The translations under genes and the position numbers were made by a program. This document shows positions 35,201-50,200 of a stretch of DNA of 64,000 nt, piece after piece. Source of the stretch: Trileptium ribeirensis (lineage: Eukaryota > Nematoda > Enoplea > Enoplida > Thoracostomopsidae); contig JASANE010011941.1 in assembly GCA_030248225.1 (NCBI GenBank), positions 36,965 to 100,964 on the forward strand. Direction: 5' to 3'. Position 1 is the stretch's first letter. Each line of letters begins with the position of its first letter. Below the pieces are notes generated by a model. The model worked only from the letters and a program-made list of their open reading frames with translations, was not told the DNA's origin and searched no databases.

Positions 35201-38200
35201 TAATTGCCTATACCGTATATAAGCATTGAATTAGAATTCGTTTGATAGTGAACAAATTAGTTAACTGACGTTTTAAATGCAACGTTGCAATGTCCTGCGA
35301 AATCTTGTACGAGGCTAAAAAGCTAAATGTTTACAACAAAAATTGTCACGTTTCCAATTCGTTTATATGTTGTAGGGTTGCAACTTGGAACGGTTCCATA
35401 GAGTTGCCGAATACGATAAAAACGATATTATTTATGTTATACGTATTTATTAAACACGATAAGCAGTAAGGACCTTCGACGTGACACTATGATACCTTGA
35501 CTAGTTTTTCTTGAAATATTTGCTTCATATGTTTCTACATTTTTCTGGTCATTTGAAGAAAGCGTCTAATGGCTTTATTATGATCGAAAATTGGCCGTAA
35601 CGCTGCTTCTAATGTATTGCTTGAGTATTGTCATCTTCCTGGGACTGTGTGCGGTGCCTAGAGTAGCCATTTTTCTTTCTAAATATGCACTGAGTGCAGA
35701 CTAGCCACAGTAGCTTCATCTTCTGCAGCCGCGGGAGTTACTAGTAGCAATTACTTACTGTTTTCGTGCACAAAAAATATCGGCAAAGTTGGTCATAGTC
35801 ACCTGTTTTAATCGTAGACAGTTGTCTGCTTTTTTTCTGAATATGCAGTGTGTTCAAAAAATAATATATATCTTCGGAAACACGGTGAATAGTTATATGG
35901 TATTTTTGCAATATCTTTTTGTAAAATAATTCGTTAGTCAAGCAAAAAAGTTACATGTTTATTATAAACTAGCCCTTCCATTAAAACAAATTTCATTTAT
36001 TTTCTACTCATACATACCTAATTTGGCTTGTTTTCGGAGTACTATACGTGTGATTTTATGTTTATCTTGCTGGATTGATACAGTTCTGGCCAAAAATAAG
36101 TGGTATCGTCGAAATCACGATGAATTGAAATGTTGTTTTATCAAAATTTGAATTTAAAAGTTAAATTTGAAATTTATTTAAGTATGGAACACTTCAGTCG
36201 ATTATTTTGTACTTATTTCAGGTCATGACTGTCATGCTGTCGATATTAATGGTACAATTTTTCGGTCGTTGGTGTTCGTTATTTTTAAGAATTAATTTAT
36301 TGCGGAAAGTAAAATGCTGATATATTCGTACACAAAACATATGCGTTTACATTGTTTATTTTTCACACAGGTGCGGAAACGAAGCTGTCGTGTGCTATCA
36401 AGATACTCAGTCTGATTCACTTACACTTCTCGGTTTGCGTGGCGGAATGAATGTGTATGATGCTTTTTGATTAATTGAATTACCCAGTTGCAATTAGTTA
36501 TACGTCATGTTATCTGCTTTAATATTTTACAACTACAAACAGCTGTTTGAGTCATGTTTGCCTATTAGTTATTATATTGAAGTGATTAGCACTGTGTTTC
36601 AGGTTATGGTACTCATACGTTAATGTGCTTTTTGTGTCTCAGTAATTTTTCGTTATCTCTTATATAATGCCTAAACACCAATTATTTTGTCGGATTGAAA
36701 TACGAGTCGGCTATAAGTTTTGACCATTTCAAGGGCATACATCATTTTGGACATCCTGATATATACTTACGGAAATGAAACATCTATTCATTGAGCAAGT
36801 ATTTTATCACCCAAGCTGTAATTTGTCAAATTGAAACAGTTTTGAGTTATTAAAAAGCATTGGATATTTCTTGACCCAGTACTGTATAATAAAACATCAA
36901 CTTATGAAAAGCTATGCAGTCAGCAAACATTACCTAATATTTATTTAACGGACATTTATTTGTATTACATATGGAGCTGTATATATTTGGTCTTGCGATT
37001 AAAAATCGAGTTTCATCGGTCATATTTTCTACTTTAAAGAAAGTCAATAAATACAAGTGGGACACTTCCACATTGGTGTTTAAATGATGATACCAATCTA
37101 TCTTTTAACGTATATACTGCCTTCATAAAGTCTTCGTCTCACACATAATAAAGTCTACATTTTACACTAAATCCATGATTTTGTTAATATTCCTCAATAT
37201 TTATGTGTCCGTATACAAATCGTATTTAATTAATTACGACCTTCTCTAATTCTAAAACAAGGCTAGATCATTAAATGTCTGCTAAGGTTGTAACTTATTT
37301 TATAATAGTGCGACAAATTTTCAGTATTGCGTCACAATAATTGTCAGAGCGTTTGGTCACTGTAAACTTGTTTCTCGTTGCTAATTAATGGCACTTTACC
37401 AAAAAAAGGCCGTTTTACTTGATAACCACAGCTTACACTATACGAATTTGCCTGCACCATTAGAAATGTTCTAATATATAATTTAAGTTAGCCGAAACCA
37501 TAAATTTTTAGCCAGAACCAGAGCTGCATAACTAGTAACATACTAGGTTATACAGTTTTTGTTATATCTGCGGTGGAACCCGTGGTGAGCTATGTTTTTT
37601 CTGATTTATATGAAATTCCACTTTCAAAGCTGTTGAGTCTTAATTAAGAGAAAGCTTTGGTTATCTTAACAGTAAATTACATTTGTAGCACAAGATAGTT
37701 AATGGCTAGTGTATGCAGAATTATAGGCAGTTACGTTTAGTGTGACATGGTTTATGCAAGGTGAATGAAATGTTTCTTGTATATCTGACCGCGGAAACTG
37801 CCATTGGCGCAATGTCGATAGAACTTTTCCTGCTTAATGACCAAAAAACGCAACAATGCCTACAGTTACAATCAGAATTAAGTGCTCAAAAATCGATCGA
37901 AACTTCGTTCGATTTCGATCGTTTGCGTTGAAACGAAATTCAATTAATTTAACAAATTTCGATTCCGTCAAAATAAAAATTCAATAAAACATGTTAAATC
38001 GCGTTTAATTTAACGAATTTCGATTGTGTTGAAATAAAAAAATATTTTTTATAAAAATGTTAGTGTGCGTTTAATTTAACGAATTTCGTTTAATCGAAAA
38101 ACGATCGATTGCGTTTTCGTTCGATTTTGTCTGCTTTCGGTTTTATAATCACTTAATTTTGAGTGTAACTGTACCTGTCTGGCCTGTCCATAGCACTCCG

Positions 38201-41200
38201 AAAAGTGGGGGAGGGAAACTTCGGGGTCCCCATGTTCATTCTCAGGGGAAAATTAAAAGTGGGGGGATAAATTTTGCTAAAAATGCTAAATATTTTCATG
38301 CATTTTTACTACTGTGAATGTATTCTCAAGCTAAAAACGATATGTTAGCATTATAAATAGTGGTAATTAATGTTTATAACAATTTGCAAACAAAAAACAT
38401 AAATTTTTAGACATAAAAAATTCTTGGAATTAGTTGAACGTGCGGGTTTCGGCTGAGTGGGGGGACATGGGGGAAAATCTCACGAAGATGGGGATATGAA
38501 AAGTGGGGGGTCCTCCCACTGTGGACAGGCCACCCTGTGTCACGGCGACGGTGAAGGGGTGGCACCATGTAATTTGGATTTTCCCCAGTTGGGTCCTCTG
38601 CATAATTTCTACGTTACTAAAATACTCGATTTTTTCTCTGCGGAGAAAATATGAACTTTTACTTGCGATGCTAGAAAACTAATACATTTTTGAGTAAAAT
38701 CGCTAAAATTCGGTCAGTCTGTTAGGTTTCTATATACAGTTTACGTTATTATTAAATTAGCTAACTGTGGCTCGTTTTTTTCTGCATTTTCAAGTCCCTG
38801 TTTGAGATGGGGATCCCATATTTTAACATTAGGGGAAAATTGCTCCTCAAGTACATTCGAGGCAGTTTGGCAAAACCGGTAATACACCAGTGATATGTAT
38901 TTATGTCAACGTGGGATGGTCATCAGCTCAGCGATAGTTTATTCTTAAAACAAATACACAAAAGGAGTTTTTGTACAGTTTTTAACGAAGCTCTGCGTCC
39001 AACACTCGCTCATTTTCAATAACAGGCTTAGCTGCTCTAATCTGTGTTATAAATGGAAATGGCTGGGACCCATATGACAAAGTATTTAATCAGGATCAGC
39101 TTTTGGTTGAACAAAAATGAGAGAATTTAACCAGCTTTAAAGTAAATAACCAGCATACCGTGTCATGCTTTAGGCTTACCCGGAATAGTTAATTTCCGTG
39201 CGAAATAGTTACAATGGAATTATTGTACGCAGTCAGCCAGATAAAGTCCATCAGCATGCATCACGCCATGGGACTGATCACACTACCAATATTGAACTTG
39301 AAGACGTCACGATGTTTGAGAAATAGGAGTCATTCCGCTTTTCATGTCCAAATTTATGGTCCACAATAAACTGTATATGACCAGAACCTGCGAAGTTTCA
39401 AACCAAAACGTCCTTTAACGTGAAGATTTTTTTGGTACTAGCAACCTAAACAATCATATTAAATCTTAATGCAGCCGTGAAATCCTCCACGTAAATGGCT
39501 TAAATCATCCTATGATAGTGCGTTAGCAATGTGTAAATAGGCTTGCCGTTAAGTAATTTCCATGGGATTCTTCCTCAGCAGTTAGCAAACTGTGCGAACT
39601 TTATTCTTTATATTATTGGTTATGTAGGTTTCCGCTGTACGGCTCAATAGCAGTTGGATGTGAGCTAGATGGTGTCCGAGTGATCAGCTTGGAAGGTCAT
39701 GATATTCTAACGGCAGTGCCTGGTTAGCGTTAATGCAATATGTTACGATGCTTCGATAGATATTTGCTAAAAGATGATTTGCTATGATATGATGATCTGT
39801 AATTCTCGTCTAAAACGTATATCTGTATCACAGTTGGAATTCGATCCCATTCCAAGTTCTGTGGTCAAAGCCACTTTTTGATAATTTTGAAAGGGAATAT
39901 CCAGCTTTTTAAGGTTTATATTAATGTTGCATTTTTGAAATACCTATAAGTTTTTAAATTTTTTGCTGTTTTATTGATATATAGGATCAAACAAACTGTG
40001 TTATTAAAACCGCTTCAAAGGAGGATTAAGATTGCCGCGATTATGACAACAACGACAATAAAATACATATTTACTTAAAATACGACAGTAAACGAAAGCA
40101 CCATTATACGAAATAATCATGTCTTGTCACTTTCGCAAAATTCCGAAATGTGGGGAATATCAGGTGTCTATGTTTCATCTCACGAAAAAAATTTCAAAGC
40201 GGGTGACAAAATCTTGTTTTATATCCTATATAGTTCAGTGCTTTCAGGTTTTTGAACTGTCATAGAAATATTTTCAGGTAATGAAACCGTTTTAGTTTTT
40301 AAAATAATAGTTAATGTTTAAAAATATTAACGTAAAACAACTATTTAGGAATATTAATAACACGATGAATTTAGTTGAACATTTGGGTTTCAGGTGGGAG
40401 GGGGTAGGACATGGGGAAAATTAGCGAACATAGATATTTGTAAAGTGGGGTACTACAGCGCTGCGGAGAGGCTAACATGTTGAAATAATGATATATGAAA
40501 TATATGTAGCGTGCTACATGCGTAATATACTAGATTATATGTATAAAATTAGAATCTGGTTCTTTTATGTAGTTCCGGACCACAATTTCAAAAGTACAGT
40601 CTGTTCCTACTTGGCATGTCGTTTTGAAGCGTTATTGCAATCTGGTGTCCTTTTCTCACTTCTACCGCTCTTTGATTGAGTCTTGTTCGTTATATGAATT
40701 TTGTTATTTTAACGTTTTATTCTAAGCACAATCAGAGTTGTACTCGATATAATGACTATGGCGATGAATTAGTTTCTATCGGTATTCAAGGAATGCAGAA
40801 CAGGTCGTCGCTACGGAAATGTTTTCAACAGAATAAATACTTCACCATGGATAATTTTGAAAATTAATGAAAATTTTTTTTCGATGAATATGTAGTTTGA
40901 ATGTATCTTGCTATATATTGTTTTTGTTTTGTTTTAATAGTAATTTTAGCGCAGGACTCAGAACCACTGGTCGTATTTTGTGACCAATGCTTTTTTGCGT
41001 TTTCACTATAAACTGGCAGCTTGTTTTATGGCCAAGATGGTGCATTCTGAGTTTTGGATATGTAATTTACAGATAAGTACGTAGCTATGTTTATACTGCG
41101 CATTAAATAACAAAAGTCACAATGGATTTCTCTACAAAACGAAACCTAAACACGTATATAGCTCGAATGGTTGCGGAGATATTATAATTTTCGTGTAATT

Positions 41201-44200
41201 TGGGTCCCATGGGCCCATTGCAAAACACTTTTTGATCCAACCATGTAGCGTAAATAATCACGATAGCCACACACTATTTTTGCAGTTACATAGAGGATGA
41301 ATGATTCTACAAAATGAGACCAAAAACACCACTCGAGTGTTTGTGGAGATATGATCATTATCAGATATTTTGGGTGTAATTAGCTTATTTTGGAACCCGT
41401 TTTGACCCAAATCCTGCACCATAAGAGAGCCTCGTAGCAAAGCATTACAGTTTTATAGAGGATTACTTGCTCTACAAAGTGAGCCCAATTTCACACAAGG
41501 TTGCCGAGCTATAATAATAATTAATGTTTTTGGGTTTGTTTGGGACCCGACCCGACCACATTTAGCACGCTTTTTCGGTGGGATGAGGGGTGGAGATGTC
41601 CAAGTTGGTTTTCGTTCCTAGCTAAATGGCACAGTTAGGGATTTCAAGTTTTCAAATGAGCTATCGCTTAAATCAATCTGCCCAGCCAAAGTTGAGCTAT
41701 GTGCGTCACCATTAAAAACCAAAAACTGAAATTGTCAAATTTCACCGCTGTCACGGCTACCTAGAATTTTTCGCTTCGTTCGTGTCACTCACTCAGTCAG
41801 AACTGTATAAATAAAAATTGATGTCGACTTTCAACTTCCATGTGTTTTAAATAAAATAAAATTGTTCACTTTGAAGTTTTGGTTCAGCTTGCTTTGATTG
41901 ATAACTGGTAATGGTAACTACTGATTGATTGATAATGTTTGAGTGATGACTATTAACTGTTGTTTCTAGTCGACTTGGTATCGGTATTCGGTATTGGGTC
42001 AGTTGCTCCTGGCGCTCTGTTGATGGAGGCGTATTCTGAGTTTGAAGTGAGTTCCGATATTCTTTGGTTATTTTAAGTTAAAGTTTCTTTCGAAAATCGC
42101 GTAGATAACAACAGCAGTCGTCGTAAATTGCTTGGCTGTAAGCGTAGGTAACGGGAAGTTTGCGTCTGTACCGAGCGTAACCTGTAATGGGTCTCTGCTG
42201 CGCCCCAATTTTTAGATCGTCAAATTTTCGCGGAAAGAAGCAGAACAGAAACCGAGACACTATTGAAAATCCGGACTGAAATTAATGACCTAAAGGTATA
42301 TCAGTAATATGGGAATAATTTATACATATACATAAACTAGAGAGAATATTTCATATCAAGCCACTTTGCCCTAAGCTACATATAGGTAATACTAACTTCA
42401 CCAAAGTGGAGAGTGGGGTCAAACGTTTTTGATGCCTCCGTGCAAAAAACGGGGGCACGCGGTTCGCGTCCATTCGAAAAAACATGAGGTTCCACAGGCA
42501 AATTTGTTGCTTCCCCCGATAGCAACTGCTCAGCTGACATTAAGATATGAAATTTTTTACAAAAAACCCTTCCGAAGTTAAAAATTCGATGAAATAAAAT
42601 GAAACTAAACCTTAAAAATTTGTTTTAGCCACAATATACACATTTTTAAGGTCATTAACAATTTTAGCGTCTTCCATTACAACATCATAAAAGTGCTATT
42701 CCGGATCACTGGATCACCGTTTATGCCACTTGCCAAAATTTTTAGCAAATGGAGAAGTCAAATAACATTGCATTTAGTGCAGTTTTTTTTGTAAAAATTG
42801 GTGACATACTCTCTGTTTTCCATGAGATGGTGCCGTTAGAATTAAATAATAATTATATTGCTAGTATAGTACGCAAGCGCCAGCGCTGTGTCTCAGTGTG
42901 TATCGCATTTGTGCAACCATTATTTAAGATAACCAAATGACATCAAATTATGGATTAATTAACCTTTAATGGATTTTGTAAGTGCGATTAAATGTATCAT
43001 ATATCGGTAAAGTTTTAGAACTGTATCTGCTGTTCGTGCTGCAAATATTGTATACCCAGGTGCATTTTCTGTATGCTTGCTATGCAATATAAGACCTGGT
43101 TTAACATGGATATTCACGCAAGCCGTAGAAATGAGAATTTATGTAGTTTTTTTTGTATTTCAGAAAGCGTCGTCCAAAGCATCGGAGTATATAGGAATGC
43201 TTGAAGGTGGAAATATGGTTCGTGCAGTAGACGAGTGCCTTAAAGCTGCGGCGCACGCGGCTTCTGATCCTGACCTACAAGAGAAATTACTCAAGGTTAA
43301 GAAATGAACATTACTGTCAAAATCACTGTTGCCGCGGTCCAGAGCTATCTAAAAAGAATTACGCCTGGCAATCCAGACCTATAGATCATTTGTGTTGCAT
43401 CAGAATTATATTTTAAATCATTCTCCATGGTTCGCTTTCTGTGTATTTTATGTGTACACAATGCGGAAAAAATTTATACAATAGAAATAAAATCTACCCA
43501 TGTTTGATATTTGATTGAATTATAGCAGCGGGTGCTTAAAACTGGCAAGTGTACTAGCTGGCGACTTCATGCGTATGTTTAAAAACTTGACAAGAATTCG
43601 GAAACGTTAAAATGATACGCGTGAATTCTCATTCAGTTCATACTCCAAGCGTTAATCTTAGGGGTGTACAGTGCATACTGCAATACAAAACGTTATATAC
43701 ACTAGGGGGTTTGTATTTTATGTAGAATTGATGCATTATATTAATACAAAGATTTTGTATATATGGCGCATGTTTAAAATACAGAGCACGGAAGAGTTTC
43801 ACACACTGGTCCAACATTTCACACAAAATTTTGCACGCACCTGATTGTCAAAAAGAAAGCCCTGTTACATGTAAATGGAGTGCAGAGGTCTCACTGCTAT
43901 TTAGGCCTTTATCTTGGAGCTGTGGGATCGTTTGTGTCGGATTTGCTTTTAGCTTCCCATGTAGTATTCTTTGGCAGTAAACTAGATTTAAAAATTTTCG
44001 CGATACTGTCATAGCCAGTGTTGTTTAAAATTGGATTTCCAACGACGGTGTTGAGTCTTAATTTTGGTGTTCCTCCATGTGTTTCAAGTATTTTTGGCTT
44101 CTCTCTATTTCATTCCTCATGTATTTTTTTCTGTGCGGCTCACAAATAAGCCAATTTCTATCCGTGGGCCAAAAATATGTTGATTTATTTCTTGTGGAGT

Positions 44201-47200
44201 TCAAAATTGTAGCCAGTCGTCAGGTTATACCATATAGTATGCATAGTTATTAACTATAAACAATGAATCATTTATAGCATTTCCTCGTTTCCAGTTTTCC
44301 AATTCGCGTGAGGCATCTTCATGCTGGTGTACTCTGTTGAAATTGGGGAAACAGAATTCCTATTCTTTCCAGGAAGTTATTTCGGTTCCCTCAGGTATTT
44401 TCGAGGTAATTTAGGAAAGCCAGTAAAAGTATACAAGGAGTTCAAGTTTAGGTCGCCGCACCATATCAGCAAACCCTAAGCGTCATGCTTGGCGTAGTAG
44501 TTGCTTTCATCACAACATTATGCGTGATCTGTGCGGTGCAAATGTTTCTCTATATTTCTTAAAGTTGCTTAAGTCAAGATGTAACAGGTGCGCACGCTTA
44601 TTGCTTGGTAAGTATAGAAATAAATTGGCAGTGAAATATCTCTGTGAGTCGACATGAGCCAACATTGTCAGTTCATGCTCAGTTCGACTTCAGATTTTTT
44701 ATATTATCCAAGATGCATTCTTGGTTTACTTTTTTATTTTAAATTGTTTTCGTCAATTTGGAAGGTCTGTTAATGAAATAATTTATTTTATCTGAGACAA
44801 GTTGTTTGGGTCCACCACTGCATCAGGGCCGTAATTCCGCATTTGAACGATATTTCTATGACCCCACCTAGAATTTGTATTAACCAGATGTTCCTAGTAC
44901 ATCTATTACTACTGTATTTTCGATAATCTACTGAATGATTTCCGACTCTTTACTCTAGTCTTTATATATTGATACAATATATTTATTGGTTTATTTATCT
45001 GTTTCTTGACTTATTTTATAATGGTTTGTTTTCGCTGAGATACAGTTGTGAAAAGTTACTTGATTATTATAAGCAAGAAATTTGTCTTTATCGGTTAGTA
45101 TTTGCAAACGCATTAATTTAAAATATAAATAGTAGCTAACAAATTCTATAAGCCACGAGTGGTTGTGCAAAGCGCTCGGGTTTCGCCTAATATAAGCATT
45201 TGCGGAAATATTAATTCTAGATTATAAAATTTAGAATAAATAGCGTCAACTTTGCATTGAAATTATTTCCAACATCTCATGGTACGCTAGAATTCCGAAA
45301 TAAAATATTTAAATATTTCAAAAAAAAATTGTGTTTAAACTTACCAGCGTGAATTCGGCAATTAAGTTTGAACCATTTTTTATAGTATAAGCTGCGCTGC
45401 GGAAGATTATATGAACACACTATCCGTTTAAATTTTAAAGCTTTTTGTTCTTGCATAAAACTACTCATTATGCAATGTGCGGAAAATATTTTCTTGAAAA
45501 AACGTTGTTCGTGCAACAGAATAAATTACGTACTTAAATTGTTTTTTGCATTTTATTATTTTACATTTTAGTCAGCATCGTTTGGTAAAAGTTTTCAACC
45601 GGAAATGGACGAAACTCGTAGTAAATTTGTTACAACCTGCCGAATTTTGCGGGTCCTGAATGCGTTGAGGGATATTCATATTGCTATTCCGCTTACGTTT
45701 GCTCAGTAAGCGGTGTTTGTTCATAATATTTTATTGTTTATCACGTAGCGTGTGTTAGACACAACATATTTTTTACGGTAGCAGCTAACAATTTCGGTGA
45801 GAAATAACGCATGTATTTTCTGACGGTCATTGAATTTTAGAAGTGCTAACATTGTGTTATAAAAAACTAAAAACTGTATTTATTCTCATTTTAATTTTGG
45901 TATAGTGTTTATATATTGGGATATGCATAAACAGTGTGCTTACACACGTCGTGCTTAGCCAGTCATGTGTACTGCTGAAGCCGCCCTGCCAGTACGGTCA
46001 CCCGACCCTCTAGAATCGGGCTGCAATTTTATGGTGCTCCGGGTAATTTTAAAATTCTATTTCTACTTTTAGTAGTCTATCGTTATGACAAATTGTTTCA
46101 AAAACTGCCATGTTATAAGATAACTTAAGATAAGTGCAGTATGCCATATAACTTTTATAAATCTTACCTCAAACTGACACACGTTTTTTTACTTTTACAG
46201 CTACATTTTGCAACTTCGCTTACCCACACTGAAGTTGTCATGCTCTGGATCCTCGGGTTTGGAACATCACCCCCCAGGTGAGAGACGCGAGATTGCATTG
46301 CATGAGCACATATCTGTTCTTGTATATAAACAATGTGTATTATGCTTATACGCTTGCGAATAAAGATTACTTTGTTACCGACCGTCTCTAATCTCATTTA
46401 TTTGTTGGTGACTGTAATATTCTTTGCAGACTGTGTCGTTGCGCCGTTGCTGCAGTGGATTATGGTTGAGCCATTGTCTGGAATACAGGATGTCCTGTCA
46501 TTTTCAAGAGTGAAGACAGAGAATATTAGAGCTTTTGCAGTTGCAAGCATCTGTTCTTCATACTAAAGCGTTTTATCCTAGCGTATTCTAGCCCAGGAGT
46601 CATACTAGTAGCCCGTTCTAAGATGGCGAATCCTGAATGTTGAACATATAATTTACAAAGCCATACACTGCTATATCGAATATAAACTTACAAAATAACC
46701 CGAATATCAGCGTGTTTTTGAATAACTAAATAGCTTCATATTTAGGGATTCAGAATTTGCAAATACACAGAAAATACATGCGGTTAGATAGATTTGTCGT
46801 TTTCATGTTTTTGGGTTTCGTGAACCCATTCAAAAACCCATTTTATACCAACGTTACAGCATAAATAATGTCAGTAGCAGCACACCATGTGCAGATATAC
46901 AGAGAATGAATTGCTCTACAAAATAAAACAAACACCAACTATATAGCTCGAGTAGCTACTGGATATAGTGGTGTTTTGGGTTTCATAAGCCTATTCAGAA
47001 ACCCATTTTCACACAATCCAATAGCGTAAATATTGACAATACCGGCCTACCCTACCATGTGCGGATAGGCAATGGTTTGCTCTCTAAGATAACGCCAATA
47101 ATAATAATGGATCGAACGATTACGGAGATATTATCGTTTTGTGTATTATTGCCCGTCTAAAAATCACTTTTGTCCCAAATGCGTAGGAAAGCATTATACA

Positions 47201-50200
47201 GTCTTATATAAGGTTATTTGCTTTACTAAATGAACTTGTTTTCTACTCCGGTTGTTGATGTACAATAATTACTGTAATTTTTCGTGCAATGCTTTTTATA
47301 TGGGGAGATATTGGAATCGAGCTTTCACATTAGCTATCCAGCGAATCAATCCACCCTACCAGAAACGTTATGCGTGTCAACCTGAAAAGCTAGTAACAGA
47401 AATTGTTAAGTTTCACCACTATACGGCTAGTAATAATTCTTCGCTTCGATCGTTTCACTCACTGCACTGATAATTCAATTATGAATATATACAATGTGCC
47501 TGGCATTTTACTGCGATTTTGGCAATAGTAACGTATAAAATTTTGAGTCATGTTTCAGTAAAGCAAGTTATCAGAATCAACTAGAAAAAAACGCGCTGGG
47601 CACTCGAAAAATTTTAGGCGGCTGGAGTCAAAGCGTTTTGATTACTGGTGTGCCTGTGCCCCGAGACCACATTCGACAGAAACTACTTCTACTGAATTTA
47701 GTCGTAGTAGTTTAGTAAGAGTAAATTGGTTAAGTACACTTGGGTTATGAAAAATATCTTCTACCTAGCATAATTTTTCTTATTTTGCTTAGGAACGCCG
47801 TTACTGTAAAACGGTTAGGTCGTCTTAAAACGAAAATTTAACTTTTCTACAATATTTTCTGTTTTTTAGTGTTTCGAACTTTTTAGCCTTCTGGAAATAC
47901 TCTTATACCCGAATATGTGTACATAAAAACAACCTTTATGTTGTCTCAACAAGCGGAACTCAACACAACACGCGTGGCCGACACATCTTAACAGTGATAT
48001 TATATTTTTATTGTAGACTTGAAGATCTTAGTATTCCTGTTCTAATTGATCGCTTGATCGCACGTCGTCAATGGCCGTTGGCTGTGCGAATATGCGAATG
48101 GCTTCAAATCGACCCAGAACATGGAAAGAACCGAGTTTTACTTAGCTGGGCTTTAATCAAGGTAAAACAACGTGGTAAATGCCGCCTTTGTTGCCAGTTT
48201 AATTTTGTTTCGAAGTAATTTTCATAAAAACTGTTGAATTTAGCACATATTTTGATTGCTCTCCAAGGATCAAACTATGTTGTCGTCCAGATTTAAATCG
48301 ATCCGCTAAAGTAACCTCTATAACAACTGTGGAAGTAATTTGAATTATTAATCTTGAGTAGTTTCGCTCAGTGGTGGACGTGCTTTTTTGTCCATAATGT
48401 TTTAATTAGTTTAGTTAATTCTAGAGTAGTGCTAACGGCTGGCAAGAGTGAAGCGCGCTTTAAGAAAAGCTCTGACATTTAGTTTTGGGAAGCTTGCGTT
48501 TTGTGAACTCAGTTCTTGATGAGTCGATATGTCTAAATGTGGACATAATTACATACAAGTGTGTTTCTTCGTGGTGTGCTTATTTGGTAACGTCTACTAA
48601 AATATAATCCATGAACTGTACCGACATGCCACAGTATTGATACTGGAGGTTGCGAAGTGATACTTTCGTAGAAATTTTGCTTTATTCAGGTTTTTTGCAA
48701 AGCTTTGAGGAAGACGCAGTTTTAATGAATAGTGTTTATATATTAAGAAAATTATTGTAAAAGTTTCATTACCGCGTAAAATAACGTCCACGCTACGTTT
48801 TCGTTGCTAAAATCATATTTTTATCTCTCACGGATTAAGACGGGCATTTCGGTGCTTTTAGAAGTATACCAGGGTCATAAACTAGTAACTCGCAAGCGAA
48901 GGTGAAATAGAGTGAGCGTGGTTTTATTTTTAAATTATCATTTTGTTTTATCACGTTGTAACAGGCTGTGTTTGATGTATATACCACACTATAACTCTAA
49001 CCCGATCCATTGAAAATCCTAAAATCTCTGATCCTGAATACAACTGACAAAGCACCAAGTATTTTTCTAGTTTCTAGATAGCCAAACGATCGATTCAGCC
49101 TACCAAAAAAGCTGTTATAACAAATTCCTGATGACCCGTACGCAATAGTAGCCAAACAACTGGAGACAGACTATTTCTGGAAATCGGTTTTACCGTCTTA
49201 AACCCTTTAAACCCCATAAAAAGCATTAAATATGCACGTAACTTAGATAATCAAATAATTGTATTCAGCATACCAAAAAACCTCATATAAACTACTTTTA
49301 TTGTCATGTCAAACTACTGAATAGTACTATTTTCTGAAATTGGGTTCATTACCCCAAACCCAATAAACGTCTGAAAAGGCATAAGATACTCCTGCTGGAC
49401 TTAGAACAAACCGTATACCGATAACCTTATAGGCAATTATGCAATACCTAGCCAAATAACAGAAAACTGACTATATTTTGGAAATCGGGTACATTGACCC
49501 TAAACTCATTGAAAAGGCTAGAAATATGCACTTTGAACTCAAGATAATCAAATCATTGCTGACAATGGTGGTCTCTATTTTTCGAATTTCTGATGCAAAG
49601 CTTGTGTCGCTTGACATGGGCAGCGAGACTTCCCGTATGGTCAGATTTTGCAAAAAAAACCCGTAAGCACCTGTTTTTGCAATTTTGTTATGGATCGTCG
49701 GAGCTGTTCCGTTCAATTAACCACATAGAAACACTTTTGCTATAAAAGAAAAAATTCCATCCGTCCATCCGAAAATGAGTTATGCTTCAGCGACGGACGA
49801 AACTTTCACGATTTTCCTCTGCGCCATTCTTGAACTCCGCTCCTCCGTTTACTTATAAAAATACAATGTTTTCCTCCGTTTTTTGTTTTTGTTATTCCAT
49901 TCTGTGTCCTCTTCGTTACTTATTATTACAACTAACCTTAATCATTCGCACCTGCAAACTTGTTGCTAAAAATTTTCGGTGATTTTAATTGAAAAATGTT
50001 GCAATCCACGGTGTTTCAAAATTTCATGTTAAATTTTTAGCTTAAACTTTTTCAACACTGCATCTGTTAGGCTAAAATATTACACTTCAAAAGTTTGAAC
50101 GGTGTTCTCACTTCAAATTCACTAAAAATTAAAACAAGACCTTCAACAAAATTTGAGCTCAACTACGATTAGCTTATTAAATTCAGTCAGTATATTTTGC

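Noticed and set aside
36371..36452. Donor at 36453 for VPS16 exon 8
   Set aside because: It breaks the frame with exon 9; the donor two bases further keeps frame and expected length.
40488..40867. Open frames repeated in both arms (here and at 63678-63914)
   Set aside because: Their repetition reflects the inverted duplication, not conservation; there is no family and no splice context.
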